A stretch of 64,000 nt of DNA from Roseiarcus sp963833955 (GTDB taxonomy: Bacteria; Pseudomonadota; Alphaproteobacteria; Rhizobiales; Beijerinckiaceae): contig CAWHZY010000015.1 of the NCBI GenBank assembly GCA_963833955.1, positions 519,585 through 583,584 on the forward strand, read 5' to 3'. Every line of letters starts with the position of its first letter. Positions within the stretch are counted from its first letter, which is position 1. The translations under genes and the position numbers were made by a program. The notes under the pieces are model-generated. The model ran no database searches and was not told the origin of the DNA. It saw nothing but the letters and a program-made list of their open reading frames with translations. Shown in pieces: positions 61,390 to 64,000 of the stretch.

Positions 61390-61662
61390 GGATCTTTTAT
61401 ATCGCATGTGATGGGGACGCGTTCAGGGCGCCTATCGGGCCAAGTCGCCCAAGGACTTCTCTGAAGCCCAGCGTCGCGCTGAATTCTCGGAAGAATTGGC
61501 CCTTTCAACCGCGCCCTTCCGCGCCACGCCGATTTCGGCTAGGGAGCGCGGAAGGCCGATCCCGCGTTCGTTGCCCGAGAGTTGCGCCCCTTCCGGTCCA
61601 TTAGGCCGCGAAGGAGCATTTTCTTGCGCGTGACCCCGCCGAGCGGCGAGCCCAGGAACCCA

Positions 61663-64000
<2,338 letters not shown>

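Overview
This is a high-GC chromosomal window from an alphaproteobacterium. It is most likely a member of the Hyphomicrobiales (Rhizobiales), close to the methylotrophic Beijerinckiaceae/Methylocystaceae. This rests on the gene families seen (a PqqA peptide next to a PQQ-type sugar dehydrogenase, Liv transporters, MmyB and IclR regulators, GFA and DUF892 proteins, a PlcP/glycosyltransferase lipid-remodelling pair) and on dispersed inverted repeats of kinds familiar from Bradyrhizobium-like genomes. The genus is an inference. I recognised no tRNA, rRNA, CRISPR array, prophage or intact insertion sequence.

Layout: 1-2.1 kb holds a partial polysaccharide-type gene, lipB and an outer-membrane protein. 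2.2-6.8 kb is a complete sugar ABC transporter. 6.8-11.6 kb has isovaleryl-CoA dehydrogenase and a SulP transporter flanked by two secreted Tyr-Arg-Gly-Gly repeat proteins. 11.7-14.6 kb has two tandem NAD-dependent epimerase-like genes divergent from an MmyB-type regulator. 14.8-16.8 kb has a thioredoxin-like/CcdA pair and an alpha/beta hydrolase. 16.9-21.8 kb is a complete branched-chain amino acid-type ABC operon. 21.8-32.3 kb has a frameshifted pyruvate kinase-like gene, a DUF4864 protein, broken SDR genes, DUF4424-argG, an MFS-gluconokinase fusion, a PAP2 phosphatase and a DUF3089 hydrolase. 32.4-38.1 kb has an aldolase-like/PfkB kinase/histidine phosphatase/MFS run, a DUF892 ferritin-like protein and transaldolase. 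38.1-39.1 kb is a repeat-rich non-coding island. 39.1-41.9 kb has a PlcP-like phosphoesterase with a GT4 glycosyltransferase and an atypical SDR. 42.0-47.7 kb is a redox district: diheme cytochrome c, cytochrome b561-diheme fusion, SHP-type cytochrome, pqqA, cytochrome c, PQQ-type sugar dehydrogenase and an IclR regulator with a candidate operator. 49.5-53.8 kb is an Mla-type lipid transport operon. 53.8-59.5 kb mixes intact genes with gene remnants and repeats. 59.5-64 kb has a PagL-like lipid A deacylase, a GFA protein, a HepT/MntA pair with a broken toxin, and carB, whose second half is badly frame-disrupted.

Three themes stand out. (1) A dispersed palindromic element of about 118 bp occurs five times, an AT-rich element occurs twice, and three common alphaproteobacterial inverted repeats occur once each. 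(2) The periplasmic redox block places a PQQ precursor peptide within 2 kb of a probable PQQ enzyme and beside an SHP/DHC/b561 electron-transfer set. (3) Single-base frameshifts recur in otherwise well-conserved genes and are concentrated in carB at the right edge. They could be true gene decay or consensus errors, and only read-level data can separate the two.
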